A stretch of 56,176 nucleotides of DNA from a bacterium (GCA_017396025.1 JAFQNF010000050.1:1-56176), one strand, 5' to 3'; counted from the stretch's first letter, positions 8,411 to 17,048 are shown. The notes: generated by a model not told the origin, from the sequence alone. A program made the numbers and translations.

Positions 8411-9379
8411 TTATTTTTTGCCCCAATTGATAAAAGAATTCGCGATTGTAGGAAACTTTTCTTTAAACTTAACAAACTTCCTTTTATTATTGACTTGGCA
8501 TATATAAATACCAATAAATACTAAAATACATGCTGCTAATTGTTGCATATTAAATGTTTCACCAAGGAAGAACCATCCAAAGAATACTGCAGCTATTGGT
8601 AGTAAAAATAAGAATGGTGAAAATTTACTAGCTGGCAAAGTACATATTGCAAAGTTGTAAAGTGCATATGCAATTACTGTTAAAATACCAAGGTATAAAA
8701 CAAGAAATAAGCTTGAGTTTGCAATAATTTCAAATGAACCACCAGTTGATATGTTTAATACGGTGAAGAATATTGCTCCACCGAATACAGATACACCTGC
8801 TAAAAAGAATGGTGGGTATCTATCCATTAAATATTTTGTTGTAATTACACAAGTATCCGTTAGGATAATTGCAATTAGTTCTAAAAAGTTACCTAATAGA
8901 GGGTTAGGTGCTAGTTCAGATTCATCAGATGCCAAACTTAAAAGTATAGAACCAATTATGCAAATAAATAAACCTAAATATACTATTTTTACAAATCGTT
9001 CTTTTAATATTATTCTTGCTGCTATTACTAATAGTACCGGTTCTAATGAACTTACAATCCCAGCTTGACCTGATGTTGTATATTTTAGTGCGTTTGTTTC
9101 AAATAAAAAGTATAAGCAAGGTTCGCAAAGCATCATTAAAAGAATTAATTTGATGTCTTTTCGTTCAATTCTTATGTTTTTGTAGACAGTGAAAAAGAAA
9201 GGAAGAAATAATACTGCCGAGATTATCATCCTAAATGCCATTAGTTCTGAGGTTGTATAATACTGCATACAAATTTTTGTAGCTGTCAGAGTTGTACCAT
9301 ACAATAATACGGCTATTGTGACAGACAAATACGCAAATAATTCGTTTGGATTTTTATATCTCGACAAGAAATCTTTCAT
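8411..9379 (-). CDS. EamA-family (DMT) transporter
   Basis: An integral membrane protein of about 322 residues with roughly ten hydrophobic helices in two related halves, as in EamA drug/metabolite transporters. Typical segments include ILLYGTTLTATK at the start and PLLGNFLELIAI in the second half. I chose the ATG at 9379 (MKDFLSRYKNP) because GAGGAC lies upstream; an in-frame ATG at 9418 adds 13 residues. Substrate unknown. Confidence 0.87.
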   Translation of the reverse strand: MKDFLSRYKNPNELFAYLSVTIAVLLYGTTLTATKICMQYYTTSELMAFRMIISAVLFLPFFFTVYKNIRIERKDIKLILLMMLCEPCLYFLFETNALKYTTSGQAGIVSSLEPVLLVIAARIILKERFVKIVYLGLFICIIGSILLSLASDESELAPNPLLGNFLELIAIILTDTCVITTKYLMDRYPPFFLAGVSVFGGAIFFTVLNISTGGSFEIIANSSLFLVLYLGILTVIAYALYNFAICTLPASKFSPFLFLLPIAAVFFGWFFLGETFNMQQLAACILVFIGIYICQVNNKRKFVKFKEKFPTIANSFINWGKK

Positions 9380-9511
9380 TTCATAAAATGTCCTCAATTC
9401 CAAATTTCGCAATAGCAATATAATTGTATAAAATTATTGAAAAATCAAATATTCCAAGGGAAGAATTAACAAAAATATATTAAAAAACTTTATGTTTTTT
9501 TAAGAAATGTT

Positions 9512-9539
9512 TTGAATTTTTTATATTTTGTAATATAAT
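9512..9539 (+). promoter_or_regulatory. promoter of the RpaB-like regulator
   Basis: TTGAAT (9512-9517) and TATAAT (9534-9539) are separated by 16 bases. A 5' UTR of about 35 bases would end in AAGGGGT before the start codon. Confidence 0.65.
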
Positions 9540-9581
9540 GTAAACAAAGGTAATATTTTTTAATGTTAAGGGGTCTTAGAA

Positions 9582-10331
9582 ATGACTGAAAATAATGAAT
9601 TACAAGCCGAACAAGATTCTCATCAAAAGATATTGGTGGCTGATGACGAAGCTTCTATCAGAAGAATTCTTGAAGCTCGTTTGGGTATGATTGGTTATGA
9701 TATCGTTACAGCTACAGATGGTGAAGAAGCTATTGCGGCATTTAATAAACATAATCCTGATTTAATCGTTTTAGACGTTATGATGCCTAAAATTGATGGT
9801 TATGGTGTAACTAGAGAAATTAGAAGAACTTCTGATGTTCCTATTATCATATTGACTGCTTTAGGTGACGTTTCAGAAAGAATTACAGGTCTTGAACTTG
9901 GTGCAGATGACTATGTTATTAAACCATTCAGCCCTAAAGAACTTGAAGCGAGAGTTAAGGCAGTTCTTAGAAGAACAAATACAAAAGAAGTTGCAGCTCC
10001 AACAAGTAAAGTTGCGAAAAATGTTATTACAACTGGTAATATAAGAATTGATACAGCTAGAAGACAAGTATTCAGAAAGAATGAACGTATTAGATTAACA
10101 GGTATGGAATTCAGCTTGCTTGAACTTTTAGTTAACAATTCAGGTCAAGCATATTCTAGAAACGAAATTCTTCAACATGTTTGGTCATATCCACCAGATC
10201 ATAGAATTGATACTCGTGTTGTTGACGTTCATATTTCAAGATTACGTTCTAAACTTGAAACTGACCCAGCTAATCCAGAGTTAATCTTGACTGCTCGTGG
10301 TATCGGTTATATGTTCCAAAGAATTTCTTAA
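9582..10331 (+). CDS. OmpR-family response regulator, RpaB-like
   Basis: A 249-residue two-component response regulator. The receiver domain (about 15-128) has the acidic pair D21/D22, phospho-acceptor D65 in VLDVMMPK, T92 and K114. The DNA-binding winged helix (about 148-248) ends in the usual VVDVHISRLRSKLE and ARGIGYMF. The segments SIRRILEARLGMIGYD and LGDVSERITGLELGADDY closely match what I know of cyanobacterial RpaB. RpaB responds to light and redox stress with the kinase Hik33/NblS; in a non-photosynthetic relative it may control envelope or stress genes. No kinase gene lies nearby, so it is an orphan here. Confidence 0.92.
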   Translation: MTENNELQAEQDSHQKILVADDEASIRRILEARLGMIGYDIVTATDGEEAIAAFNKHNPDLIVLDVMMPKIDGYGVTREIRRTSDVPIIILTALGDVSERITGLELGADDYVIKPFSPKELEARVKAVLRRTNTKEVAAPTSKVAKNVITTGNIRIDTARRQVFRKNERIRLTGMEFSLLELLVNNSGQAYSRNEILQHVWSYPPDHRIDTRVVDVHISRLRSKLETDPANPELILTARGIGYMFQRIS

Positions 10332-10346
10332 GAAATTAAATATAAT

Positions 10347-10375
10347 AAAAAGCTCCCTCTTGGGAGCTTTTTTTA
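10347..10375. terminator. bidirectional intrinsic terminator
   Basis: AAAAAGCTCCC and GGGAGCTTTTT pair around a four-base loop, between the convergent response regulator and DUF374 genes. Confidence 0.9.
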
Positions 10376-11050
10376 TTCTTCAAATTCTACATATTTATTA
10401 TAATTTTCTTCTAAATCTCTTTCCAATCTGTTCATTTCTGATTCTAACTTTTCACACCAAAGAACCATTTCCTCTTTCGTTGTTTCTTCTGGGATTCGGA
10501 TAGGATTACCGTATAATGCTATTGTTTTACAAAAACCGAATGGAATTCTAAATGTATCCCAAGTATTAAATTTAAAAAATGTTTTATCTTTTGAACCCCA
10601 AACAACAGGTATAATTGGTACTCCAGAGAGTTTTGCTATGTTTATAATCCCATCTTTAACTTTTCCTTTGGGGCCTTTTGGTCCATCTACCATTATTCCT
10701 ATAGATGCCCCCTCTTTTAATTTATCGATTAAAGAAAGTGCTGCACTTGTTCCGTGTCTTTTTGATGAGCCTCTTACAGCTTTTATTCCTAAACATTCAG
10801 CTGCTTTTGCAATAATCTCTCCATCATTTGATGCGCTTATTAATGTATAAAAGTTGTCTTTATTTTCAACTGAATATACAACGCATTGCTCTCCGTGCCA
10901 CATTGATAAAATAAATTGTCCTTTCGGATAATTAACTTTTTTTATTTTTGTAAAATGCTTTTGAGTTAGGAAAAATAATTTTAAAAGTCTAATTAAGACT
11001 GCTAACTGTATTCTTTCTTTTAATTTTCTTTTTTTTGGTGGTCTTGCCAA
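10373..11050 (-). CDS. DUF374 lysophospholipid acyltransferase-like protein
   Basis: About 225 residues of the DUF374 family, related to acyltransferases that modify lipids or lipid A-type molecules at the inner membrane. Family motifs are visible: MWHGE, SASNDGEIIAK, RGSSKRHGTSA and MVDGPKGPKG. The long frame opens with GTG at 11059, but that codon touches the GGGAG site. A TTG three codons later (11050) has proper spacing of eight bases, so I prefer it. Only a terminator separates this gene from rplA, so it probably has its own promoter. Confidence 0.85.
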   Translation of the reverse strand: MARPPKKRKLKERIQLAVLIRLLKLFFLTQKHFTKIKKVNYPKGQFILSMWHGEQCVVYSVENKDNFYTLISASNDGEIIAKAAECLGIKAVRGSSKRHGTSAALSLIDKLKEGASIGIMVDGPKGPKGKVKDGIINIAKLSGVPIIPVVWGSKDKTFFKFNTWDTFRIPFGFCKTIALYGNPIRIPEETTKEEMVLWCEKLESEMNRLERDLEENYNKYVEFEE

Positions 11051-11070
11051 AATATACACTCCCTAGTATT

Positions 11071-11107
11071 AAAAAAGAGCAGGTTAGTTATATTAACCTG
11101 CTCTTAA
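11071..11107 (-). terminator. strong terminator after rplA
   Basis: On the minus strand TAAGAGCAGGTTAA pairs with TTAACCTGCTCTTT across a short loop and ends in a U run, 14 bases after the rplA stop. It closes the ribosomal cluster before any rplJ or rplL gene. Confidence 0.9.
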
Positions 11108-11120
11108 ACTTTAAGCTAAA

Positions 11121-11849
11121 CTATTGTAAGTTTTCTTTAACTTCTGCTGCAACGTTTTTGTTATCAAGCTTAATGCTTGGTCCCATTGTTGTTGTTAAGT
11201 GTACTGATTTTAAGTAAACACCTTTTGAAGTTGAAGGTTTTGCTATTAAAACCGCATCAGCTAAAGTTACATAGTTTTTCATTAAATCATCAGCTGTGAA
11301 TTGAACTTTACCGATTGGAACGTGAATCATACCTTGTTTATCAGCTCTGAATTCAACTTTACCAGCTTTAGCATCTTTAACTGCTTTAGCAACATCTAAA
11401 GTTACTGTACCTGTTTTTGGGTTTGGCATTAAACCTTTAGGACCTAAAACACGACCTAATTTACCTAACATACCCATACAATCAGGTGTAGCAATTAAAG
11501 TATCAAATTCAAACCAACCGCCAGCGATTTTTTCAATTACTTCTTCTGCTCCAGCTTCATCAGCACCAGCTTCTTTTGCTTCTGTTGCTTTTACGCCTTT
11601 TGCAATAACGCAAACTCTAACTGTTTTACCAAGACCAGCAGGTAATACTGTTGTAGAACGAACTTGTTGATCAGCGTGTTTTACATCAATACCTAAAGCC
11701 ATGTGGCATTCAACTGTTTCATTGAATTTGCATGTTTCTTTTGCTACTTCTTGTAGTTTTTTTATAGCATCAACAGCACTAGTGCATGGTTGAGCGAACC
11801 CTTCCATCATTTCTGCTATTTTCTTTTGTTTTTTTGTTAATTTTGACAT
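11121..11849 (-). CDS. rplA: 50S ribosomal protein L1
   Basis: The 242-residue L1 forms the mobile L1 stalk that guides the exit of tRNA from the ribosome, and in many bacteria represses its own operon by binding mRNA. The family signature is clear: [34 protein letters not shown] is present (given here as its known motif, residues about 115-148), followed by [13 protein letters not shown] and the C-terminal STSKGVYLK. The start follows AAAGGAGAAAGA. The leader carries an element shaped like the L1 binding site (see 11864-11894). Confidence 0.98.
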   Translation of the reverse strand: MSKLTKKQKKIAEMMEGFAQPCTSAVDAIKKLQEVAKETCKFNETVECHMALGIDVKHADQQVRSTTVLPAGLGKTVRVCVIAKGVKATEAKEAGADEAGAEEVIEKIAGGWFEFDTLIATPDCMGMLGKLGRVLGPKGLMPNPKTGTVTLDVAKAVKDAKAGKVEFRADKQGMIHVPIGKVQFTADDLMKNYVTLADAVLIAKPSTSKGVYLKSVHLTTTMGPSIKLDNKNVAAEVKENLQ

Positions 11850-11863
11850 TTCTTTCTCCTTTT

Positions 11864-11894
11864 GTGGTAATTGCGGAATTTAAATTCCTTCCAC
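11864..11894 (-). promoter_or_regulatory. possible L1-binding leader element before rplA
   Basis: On the minus strand the order is GTGG, AA, GGAAT, four-base loop, ATTCC, GCAATTA, CCAC. This gives two stacked helices with an asymmetric internal loop. The same layout occurs before rplK. It resembles the L1 site of 23S rRNA (from memory: GUGG-GA-GGCU ... AGCC ... UA-CCAC). The ribosome binding site follows a few bases later. Confidence 0.6.
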
Positions 11895-11910
11895 CGTATT
11901 AGTAACCAAT

Positions 11911-12336
11911 TTATTCTACTACAGTAACACCCATAGCTCTGCAAGAACCTTTAATCATTTCAACAGCAGCTTCTAGTGTTGTTGCATTAAGGTCTTCCAT
12001 TTTTGTTTTTGCGATTTCTTCAAGTTGAGCAACTGTGATTTGACCAACTTTTGTTTTATTAGGTGCTGCGCTACCTTTAGATAAATTGATTGCTTTTTTG
12101 ATTAATACTGCAGCTGGTGGTGATTTTGTAACGAATGAGAATGATCTATCTTCGTACACATCGATTACAACTGGAATGATGTAACCAGCTTGAGCTTCAG
12201 TTCTTGCGTTGAACTGTTTGCAGAAATCCATGATGTTAACACCGTGTTGACCTAAAGCTGGACCAACTGGTGGTGATGGATTAGCTTTGCCTGCTTGAAT
12301 TTGTAGTTTAATTTTTCCTACAACTTTCTTTGCCAT
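11911..12336 (-). CDS. rplK: 50S ribosomal protein L11
   Basis: The 141-residue L11 binds 23S rRNA at the GTPase centre and is needed for stringent-response signalling. The length is standard. Visible motifs are [20 protein letters not shown] at the start, [26 protein letters not shown], and the C-terminal [12 protein letters not shown]. The start follows AAAGGAGAAACAAA. It lies between nusG and rplA in the same minus-strand cluster. Confidence 0.98.
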   Translation of the reverse strand: MAKKVVGKIKLQIQAGKANPSPPVGPALGQHGVNIMDFCKQFNARTEAQAGYIIPVVIDVYEDRSFSFVTKSPPAAVLIKKAINLSKGSAAPNKTKVGQITVAQLEEIAKTKMEDLNATTLEAAVEMIKGSCRAMGVTVVE

Positions 12337-12351
12337 TTTGTTTCTCCTTTC

Positions 12352-12382
12352 GTGGTAGTAGCGGAATTTTCATTCCTTCCAC
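12352..12382 (-). promoter_or_regulatory. possible L1-binding leader element before rplK
   Basis: On the minus strand the order is GTGG, AA, GGAAT, GAAA loop, ATTCC, GCTACTA, CCAC. It has the same architecture and nearly the same sequence as the element before rplA, and ends five bases before the AAAGGAG site of rplK. Confidence 0.62.
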
Positions 12383-12416
12383 TATTTTCTTGTATTTTTA
12401 CTTTTTTATTTTATGA

Positions 12417-12444
12417 ATAAATTCCCCTTATGGGGAATTTATTA
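12417..12444 (-). terminator. intercistronic hairpin at the end of nusG
   Basis: A perfect 12-bp stem, AATAAATTCCCC/GGGGAATTTATT with a four-base loop, overlaps the nusG stop codon. No U run follows directly, so it may be an RNA-processing or stability hairpin or a leaky terminator rather than a full stop. Confidence 0.55.
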
Positions 12445-13101
12445 AATCTTCTGTATTTGTTTGTATTCTAGTTCAACTGGAGTTTCACGTCCAAAGATTG
12501 AAACCATAGCTCTAAGTTTAGATTTATCTGGGTAAACTTCTGTAATATCACCGATAAATTCAGAGAATGGACCAGAGATAATTCTAACTTTATCGCCAGC
12601 TTTAACATCAAGTTCAACTTTAGTAACTTGATTTTGAGTTTTGTGGATAATCTTCTTGATTTCGCTATCTTTTGCAGGGATAGGTTTTTTTGCAGAACCT
12701 ACGAATTTTGTAACACCTGCTGTGTGTCTTACTACATACCAAGAGTCATCATCCATAATCATTTCAACAAGAACATATCCTGGGAAGATTTTTTCGTCTC
12801 TATCAGTCTTTTTGCCGTCTTTCATCTTTGTAACTGTTTTTTGAGGAACTTCAATTCTAAAGATTTTGTCAGCCATGTTCATGTATTCAATACGTTTTTC
12901 AAGGTTAACTTTAACCTTATTTTCATGACCTGAATAAGTGTGAACTATATACCATCTTTTCTTTGGTGCTTTATCATCTTTTATAGCTTCTTTAAATTCA
13001 GCTTCTTTTTCTGCAAGTACTTCTTCTTTTTTAGAAATACCTTCTTGTCCAAGCTCCATATCTGATAAGTGTTCAACTATTTCTTGTTTTTCTTTTGTCA
13101 T
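12442..13101 (-). CDS. nusG: transcription elongation/antitermination factor NusG
   Basis: The 219-residue NusG binds RNA polymerase and couples it to Rho or to ribosomes. The NGN domain starts at RWYIVHTYSGHE (about 49) and contains FPGYVLVEM and WYVVRHTAGVTKFVG. The KOW domain (about 165-219) contains KAGDKVRIISGPFSEFIG. The first 47 residues are an unusually acidic, Glu/Lys-rich extension not found in E. coli NusG; it looks flexible or helical. The start is ATG with AGGAATT upstream. Confidence 0.96.
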   Translation of the reverse strand: MTKEKQEIVEHLSDMELGQEGISKKEEVLAEKEAEFKEAIKDDKAPKKRWYIVHTYSGHENKVKVNLEKRIEYMNMADKIFRIEVPQKTVTKMKDGKKTDRDEKIFPGYVLVEMIMDDDSWYVVRHTAGVTKFVGSAKKPIPAKDSEIKKIIHKTQNQVTKVELDVKAGDKVRIISGPFSEFIGDITEVYPDKSKLRAMVSIFGRETPVELEYKQIQKI

Positions 13102-13133
13102 TACTTAATAATTCCTATCTTTTATTAAACTGT

Positions 13134-13328
13134 TTAAGCTGATAACTTTAACGCTTTGGTTATGCCTTGAAGTAATAAGTCAAGACCATATGTATAAATT
13201 GTAAAAAGAACTACTATGACCAATACTATAATTGTTTGAGCAACTACTTGCTTTCTATCTGGCCATGTAATTTTACCCCATTCAGACTTAATGCCTTTGA
13301 AATATTCTACAATTTTTTGTGTGTCCAT
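13134..13328 (-). CDS. secE: preprotein translocase subunit SecE
   Basis: A 64-residue, single-helix SecE, part of the SecYEG channel in the inner membrane. It has the conserved amphipathic motif (EWGKITWPDRKQVVAQT) followed by one transmembrane helix. The short one-helix form is the common one outside the E. coli group. AAGGATAAC lies before the start. The position directly upstream of nusG is typical. Confidence 0.95.
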   Translation of the reverse strand: MDTQKIVEYFKGIKSEWGKITWPDRKQVVAQTIIVLVIVVLFTIYTYGLDLLLQGITKALKLSA

Positions 13329-13351
13329 TTGTTATCCTTATTTTTGTAATT

Positions 13352-13424
13352 CGCGCCCTGAAGGACTCGAACCCTCGACATCCGGTTTTGGAGACCGACG
13401 TTCTACCAACTGAACTAAGGACGC
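13352..13424 (-). tRNA. tRNA-Trp (anticodon CCA)
   Basis: This is a cloverleaf with acceptor stem GCGTCCT/AGGGCGC (with a G-U pair), anticodon stem TCGGT/ACCGG, loop CTCCAAA (anticodon CCA) and T-loop TTCGAGT. The discriminator is G and no CCA is encoded. It sits between rpmG and secE, a placement seen in many bacteria. Confidence 0.96.
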
Positions 13425-13446
13425 TCATTACAAATATCTTAAACTA

Positions 13447-13614
13447 TTATTTTGTTTCTTTGTGAGCTGTGTGTTTTTGGCAGAATGGACAATATTTATT
13501 TAATTCCATTCTTTCTTTGATATTTTTTTTGTTTTTAACGGTAGTGTAGTTTCTTCTTTTACATTCTTCACAAGCAAGAACTACCATTCTGTCGTTTTTT
13601 CCTTTAATTCCCAT
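13447..13614 (-). CDS. rpmG: 50S ribosomal protein L33
   Basis: A 55-residue L33 of the zinc-ribbon form, with CEEC and CPFC pairs that bind zinc. I chose the ATG at 13614 (MGIKGKNDR) because AGAAGGTGA lies just upstream; an upstream in-frame ATG adds seven residues. It is the first gene of the rpmG-tRNA-Trp-secE-nusG-rplK-rplA unit. Confidence 0.95.
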   Translation of the reverse strand: MGIKGKNDRMVVLACEECKRRNYTTVKNKKNIKERMELNKYCPFCQKHTAHKETK

Positions 13615-13840
13615 TGTGTCACCTTCTTTTATCAAATTGTTTATTATTTACAATAGAAAACTATAGAATACAGCTTTTTCCTTATATTCTACTGCCTTTT
13701 TGTTAAATCATTGATAATATCATATATTAAACATATTTTTTTTCAAACATTAAATTTACAAATTGAAATACTCTATGTAATGCATTACTTTTAATTCTAT
13801 AAAAAATATAATTATCTTAGTTTATATAAGGAGATAAATT

Positions 13841-14644
13841 ATGGCATTGAGTTCAATAAGCATTCGAAAAGCACTAAAAAACGTTGCATCAGAAAATTAT
13901 GATAAAACAAATATTTTTTACTTTTTTATCTTGTCTTTTTTGACGGGATTAATTTCATCCTTCTCTCCTCAAAAACCAAAAACTGAGGAATTGCCAATTT
14001 TTTTGTTATGTTTGATTTTAACCATATTTTTTTCATTGTTGATAAATGGTATTTATACTGTTGCATCTAATAATGCGATTAATAGAAAAAAGGGTGTTTT
14101 CCCTAATCCAATAAAAAACTTTGGGAAAATTATAACTACTTCTTTAAGCATGGTTTTAGGTAATATATTTTGGACAATAGTTATGTTCTCAGTTACCGCA
14201 GTGGTTATGATTTCAATTATGTCTATAAGTAAAGTGGCTGCGATTCTTGTTGCTGCAATTCCATTATTATGTTTAGCAACATTGTTTATCGGTGCATATT
14301 TTAATTTTATAACCTCTTTATCACTTTCTGATTGGTTCAATTTTAAAAAAGCTTGGAATTTTATGAAGGATGCTAAGTCATATTTTCTTGCTTATTTTAT
14401 TAAGTCAGTTGCAGTTGGTCTAATTGTATTATTTGCATATATGGCACTTATGCTTATTGCTGTCCCTATAATTGTTCCACTTAAAGGTCTTGCTTCAACA
14501 GCAATTTCTGGAATATTTATGCTTTTTTATACTGTTGTTGGTGTTTTATCAAGTGTTTATATGGTTGATTTGACAGCACAGTTTGTAAGAAAAGCAAAAA
14601 AAATGAATGTTAAACCTAAAAAACAAATTGAAGCGGGAGTTTAA
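13841..14644 (+). CDS. integral membrane protein, unknown
   Basis: A 267-residue protein with about six hydrophobic helices and a basic C-terminal tail. The layout recalls DUF4013-like or glycerophosphoryl-diester membrane-domain proteins, but I cannot assign it. There are no obvious catalytic motifs. The start follows AAGGAG. The stop codon lies inside the loop of a terminator shared with the convergent flavoprotein gene. Confidence 0.8.
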   Translation: MALSSISIRKALKNVASENYDKTNIFYFFILSFLTGLISSFSPQKPKTEELPIFLLCLILTIFFSLLINGIYTVASNNAINRKKGVFPNPIKNFGKIITTSLSMVLGNIFWTIVMFSVTAVVMISIMSISKVAAILVAAIPLLCLATLFIGAYFNFITSLSLSDWFNFKKAWNFMKDAKSYFLAYFIKSVAVGLIVLFAYMALMLIAVPIIVPLKGLASTAISGIFMLFYTVVGVLSSVYMVDLTAQFVRKAKKMNVKPKKQIEAGV

Positions 14645-14655
14645 TCCCGCTTTTT
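14631..14655. terminator. terminator overlapping the stop codon
   Basis: AAGCGGGA (14631-14638) pairs with TCCCGCTT (14645-14652), followed by U. The stop codon of the plus-strand membrane protein lies in the loop. Confidence 0.8.
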
Positions 14656-15847
14656 AATTTAAATCTTGTGCAATTATAAATGCTGTTGACCAACAATTTT
14701 GCAAGTTAAAACCACCAGTGTATGCATCTATATTTAAAATTTCCCCTGCAAAATATAAGCCATCAACTAATTTTGATTGCATTGTTTTAGAATCTATTTC
14801 TTTTAAATCAATGCCTCCAGCTGTTACTATTTCTGAGTCTTTTAATCTTGATTTTGCGTGCAATCTTTGCGCTAAAAGTGAATTTATTAAAATTTCTTTT
14901 TCTTGTTTTTTTATTTGTGCAGTTTGTTTATTTCCGTCAATTTTGTGTTCATCTATAATCGCATTAATATAACTTTCTGGAACAAACTTAGAAAATACAT
15001 TTTTAATTGTTTTCTTTTGATTTTCTCTAATGTATTTTTCAATTTCATCTTGTGAGATATCAACAAGTTTTATTGTCATTTCTAATTCTTCAATGTTATC
15101 GAAAGCACTTAGTGCGCTAACTTTGAATATGGCAGGGCCTGTAATTGCCTTATGTGAAAATAAAATATCACCATAAACTGTTGGGAGTTTTTTCTTTCCA
15201 AGCTTTGATTGTATTTCTACATTTTTAAAGCTAAGTCCAGAAAGCGAATATAAATATTTTTCTTCTATATCTATGGCACACAAAGATGGTTTGGGCTCTA
15301 TTATGTTGTGTCCTAAGTTTTTTGCTATCTCAAAACCGTTTCCACGTCCGCCTGTTGTGACGATAACATAGTCGAAAACATATTCTTTATTTTCACTTTT
15401 AACAACAAATTTATCTTCTTTTTTTATAGAAACGACTTTTTCTTTTATATGTTTGAAATTTGAAGTTTCTAAGTGTTTATTTAATGTTTGGATGGTTTTT
15501 TGTGAACTATTCGATATGGGGAAAACTCTTTTGTCTTCTTGTACGTAAGTTTTAATGCCTAAGTCTTTGAATAATTCACGTGTTTTTTCTTGTCCGAATT
15601 TAGAAAAAACAGAGATTAAAAATTTTTCACCTCTTGGGTAGTTTTTAACAAATTCTCTAACATCTTTTTCGTCGTTAGTTAGATTACATCTTCCACCACC
15701 TGTTGGTAAGAGGGTTGAAAATGGTTCTTTTACATCAAATGCTGTGACTTTATTGTATGGATTTTTGCACAATAAAACAGCAGCTAAACCGCCAGCAGCT
15801 CCACAACCTATTATTGCTATATTTTTATATATCGACTCTTGTACCAT
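14654..15847 (-). CDS. BaiN/HI0933-type FAD-dependent oxidoreductase
   Basis: A flavoprotein of about 397 residues with the N-terminal dinucleotide-binding motif IIGCGAAGGLAA, the family-typical PTGGGRCNLTN, VTTGGRGNGFEIAKNLGH in the middle, and the C-terminal FAGEILNIDAYTGGFNLQ that contacts FAD. Family members are NAD(P)H-dependent reductases of unclear substrate; BaiN acts on bile acids in clostridia. The start could be 15862 or 15847. Either way it overlaps the end of folK, so the two genes are translationally coupled. Confidence 0.88.
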   Translation of the reverse strand: MVQESIYKNIAIIGCGAAGGLAAVLLCKNPYNKVTAFDVKEPFSTLLPTGGGRCNLTNDEKDVREFVKNYPRGEKFLISVFSKFGQEKTRELFKDLGIKTYVQEDKRVFPISNSSQKTIQTLNKHLETSNFKHIKEKVVSIKKEDKFVVKSENKEYVFDYVIVTTGGRGNGFEIAKNLGHNIIEPKPSLCAIDIEEKYLYSLSGLSFKNVEIQSKLGKKKLPTVYGDILFSHKAITGPAIFKVSALSAFDNIEELEMTIKLVDISQDEIEKYIRENQKKTIKNVFSKFVPESYINAIIDEHKIDGNKQTAQIKKQEKEILINSLLAQRLHAKSRLKDSEIVTAGGIDLKEIDSKTMQSKLVDGLYFAGEILNIDAYTGGFNLQNCWSTAFIIAQDLN

Positions 15848-16331
15848 ATAAAAATACGTCATCCAATGTTTCTAGTTCTTCGTGTAAATCTAAAAGTGAT
15901 TTTTTGAATTTAGGATGCTCATAATCAGGAATTAATTCTAACAATGGAACAATTGCAAAAGCTCTTTCGTGCAAGTGTTCGTGAGGAATTTTTAAATCTG
16001 GTTCATCAACAATTAAATCACCGTAAAATAAAATATCAATATCAATATTTCTTGCTTCATAATTATCAGATGTTCTTTGTTGTCTTCCCATTTTTCGTTC
16101 TGTATTTTTGCATAAATCCAATAACTCTCTTGGCGAAAGTTTTGTTTTTACTTCAATTACAGAATTAACGAACCAGTCTAAATCTTTATTCCCCCAAGGT
16201 TCTGTTTCATAAAAAGCAGAAGAACGAACAACTGTTACCATTCCAGTTGATGTTAGCATCTTTACCGCTTGTTGAAGATAAGTAATCTTATCTCCAATAT
16301 TTGAACCTAAACACAAATATGCTATTGCCAT
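15825..16331 (-). CDS. folK: HPPK, 7,8-dihydro-6-hydroxymethylpterin pyrophosphokinase
   Basis: The 168-residue FolK transfers pyrophosphate from ATP to the pterin, the step before dihydropteroate synthase in folate synthesis. Family motifs are LCLGSNIGDK at the start, YETEPWGNKDLDWFVN, the metal-binding RNIDIDILFYGD, and IPHEHLHERAFAIVPL. The start ATG follows AAGGAGTTCTA. The gene overlaps the downstream flavoprotein gene by more than 20 bases. Confidence 0.96.
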   Translation of the reverse strand: MAIAYLCLGSNIGDKITYLQQAVKMLTSTGMVTVVRSSAFYETEPWGNKDLDWFVNSVIEVKTKLSPRELLDLCKNTERKMGRQQRTSDNYEARNIDIDILFYGDLIVDEPDLKIPHEHLHERAFAIVPLLELIPDYEHPKFKKSLLDLHEELETLDDVFLYGTRVDI

Positions 16332-16406
16332 TAGAACTCCTTAACACTATTTTATTATTCTTTTTTGAAAAATACAATAAATTTTTATTTATGTTAAACT
16401 TTTTTT

Positions 16407-17048
16407 ATGTTTACGGGATTAATTGAAGAACAAGGAAGAATAAAATCGGTTTGTGTTTCACCAGCAGGAATGGAACTTACTGTTGAGTGTGAAAAAATCC
16501 TTGAAGATGTTGTTTTAGGAGCAAGTATTAGTATTAATGGTGCTTGCCAAACTGTAACTGCATTTGGAAAAAATTATATTACTGTGCAGGCTTCTAATGA
16601 AACATTAAAAGTAACTAATTTTAAAAATTTAAAACAAGGTGATTTCGTTAACTTAGAAAGAGCTTTGACTATAAATAAAAGAATTGATGGACATATTGTT
16701 TCTGGACATATTGATTGTACTGCAACTTTTTTAAATTCTAAGGATGATGGATTTTCTAAGGAATTTTTCTTCCGCTTACCAAAAGAATTTACTAAATATG
16801 TTATTTATAAAGGTTCAATTGCGATAAATGGAGTTAGTCTTACTGTTGCTTCAATAAAAGATGATGTTTTCTCTGTTGCTTTAATACCTACGACATTGAG
16901 AGAAGTTAATCTTTCAAATTTAAAAAGTGGTGCAATTGTTAACATTGAAACAGACTTATTTGCCAAATATGTTGAAAAAATTTTTGCTTCAAATGATAAT
17001 ACAAGTAAGATTAGTTACAGCTTTTTAGCTGAGAATGGATTTGTGTAA
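16407..17048 (+). CDS. ribE: riboflavin synthase, alpha chain
   Basis: A 213-residue enzyme with two tandem lumazine-binding domains (about 1-96 and 97-195). It dismutates two lumazines to riboflavin and a pyrimidine. It begins with the family's MFTGLIEEQGRI, contains SINGACQTVT and its repeat counterpart AINGVSLTVAS, and VSGHIDCTA at the domain junction. The stop overlaps the ribBA start (TAATG), so the two are coupled. Only 75 bases separate it from folK, too short for an FMN riboswitch, and no FMN-type motifs are seen. Confidence 0.97.
   Translation: MFTGLIEEQGRIKSVCVSPAGMELTVECEKILEDVVLGASISINGACQTVTAFGKNYITVQASNETLKVTNFKNLKQGDFVNLERALTINKRIDGHIVSGHIDCTATFLNSKDDGFSKEFFFRLPKEFTKYVIYKGSIAINGVSLTVASIKDDVFSVALIPTTLREVNLSNLKSGAIVNIETDLFAKYVEKIFASNDNTSKISYSFLAENGFV

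Noticed and set aside
14631..14655. Regulatory hairpin in the coding end of the membrane protein
   Set aside because: The stem followed by U is explained as the shared terminator.
16332..16406. FMN riboswitch before ribE
   Set aside because: Only 75 bases are available and none of the conserved motifs is present.
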